The position numbers and the translations under genes were made by a program. DNA of 64,000 nt from Osedax symbiont Rs1 (lineage in GTDB: Bacteria; Pseudomonadota; Gammaproteobacteria; Pseudomonadales; Balneatricaceae), in assembly GCA_000416275.1 (NCBI GenBank), contig ASZJ01000110.1, forward strand, positions 30,174 through 94,173. The letters are read 5' to 3'. Below are positions 63,814 through 64,000 of this stretch, in pieces. The first letter of the stretch is position 1, and each line of letters opens with the position of its first letter. Below the pieces are notes generated by a model. That model saw only the letters and a list, made by a program, of their open reading frames with translations. It had not been told where the DNA came from and made no database searches.

Positions 63814-64000
63814 TCGCCTCCTCGCTTCAGGGAGTCCTTGAAACGACAGCGACAAGGCTGTTTAGAAACATGATAACTCATTGTTTTAAATCAGATAAAA
63901 ACCTTGTTTAGCGAAAAGTTCAAACATTGATTATTGCGGTTTAGCTTCAAACACTAAATTGAAAAACAAATAAAAAATGATTGACTTACCGAGATGCAAC

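Larger units (their letters stand above)
63623..64000. other. Region after der to window end
   Basis: No gene in 378 bases. It holds the der terminator (63669) and a strong stable-RNA-type promoter (63786-63813). A second TTGACT at 63981-63986, followed by TACCGAGATGC, could be the -35 element of a further promoter cut by the window end. Confidence 0.6.

Noticed and set aside
1..64000. Prophage, CRISPR-Cas, restriction or toxin-antitoxin systems
   Set aside because: None of the gene content matches such systems; the only mobile element with a gene is the IS200-type insertion.

Overview
The window looks like chromosome of a free-living, motile, probably marine gammaproteobacterium of the Pseudomonas/Cellvibrio/Oceanospirillum side. 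Reasons: a FleQ/FleS/FleR-type polar flagellar hierarchy, a split class II ribonucleotide reductase of the NrdJa/NrdJb kind, and the gammaproteobacterial trmJ ... ndk-rlmN-pilF-rodZ-hisS-yfgM-bamB-der block. Genus is inference; no rRNA lies inside the window.

Layout. 1-3.3 kb: fleQ (5' end outside the window), fleS and fleR, the sigma54-dependent flagellar regulators. 3.9-5.8 kb: acs, inserted between the regulators and the structural genes. 6.2-20.4 kb: fliEFGHIJ, fliK and fliLMNOPQR-flhB, the export gate, MS ring, C ring and export ATPase. Well-formed sigma54 promoters precede fliE and fliK, and fliJ carries a poly-A frameshift. 20.4-22.3 kb: yjbR/mmcQ-like and RpiR-family genes, then a small YdcH/DUF465 gene. 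22.6-25.7 kb: class II ribonucleotide reductase nrdJa-nrdJb behind two NrdR-like boxes. 25.8-30.1 kb: a TPP riboswitch and a thiamine-pyrimidine salvage operon (thiD, thiZ, thiX, thiY, tenA). 30.3-31.7 kb: a divergent Lrp/AsnC regulator and nitrilase-family amidohydrolase.

31.7-48.7 kb is the accessory part. It holds a 2,725-aa surface protein with 18 repeats of 108 aa arranged in a higher-order pattern, and a duplicated fragment of its 3' end. It also holds osmC, an MFS exporter, cysQ, a LysR regulator, several small unknowns, a C12 tract, and a YHS-domain gene split near its 3' end by an IS200-type element. 48.7-51.7 kb: a chemoreceptor gene broken by one base in a T6 tract.

52-63.6 kb is conserved housekeeping: a SuhB-like protein whose phosphatase motifs are largely lost, trmJ, a solitary iscS (no iscR/U/A, hscBA or fdx), ndk, rlmN, pilF, rodZ, hisS (ispG is missing from its usual place), yfgM, bamB and der. 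The last 250 bases hold an rRNA/tRNA-class promoter pointing out of the window.

A family of intergenic inverted-repeat elements (ends close to ACCTGAATCAGTGACTTCA) occurs five times. I found no CRISPR array, prophage, tRNA or complete rRNA. No convincing wholly new multi-gene system is visible. The strongest leads are the degenerate SuhB, the reduced isc/ispG locus, the repeat family, the higher-order repeat protein and the two homopolymer frameshifts.
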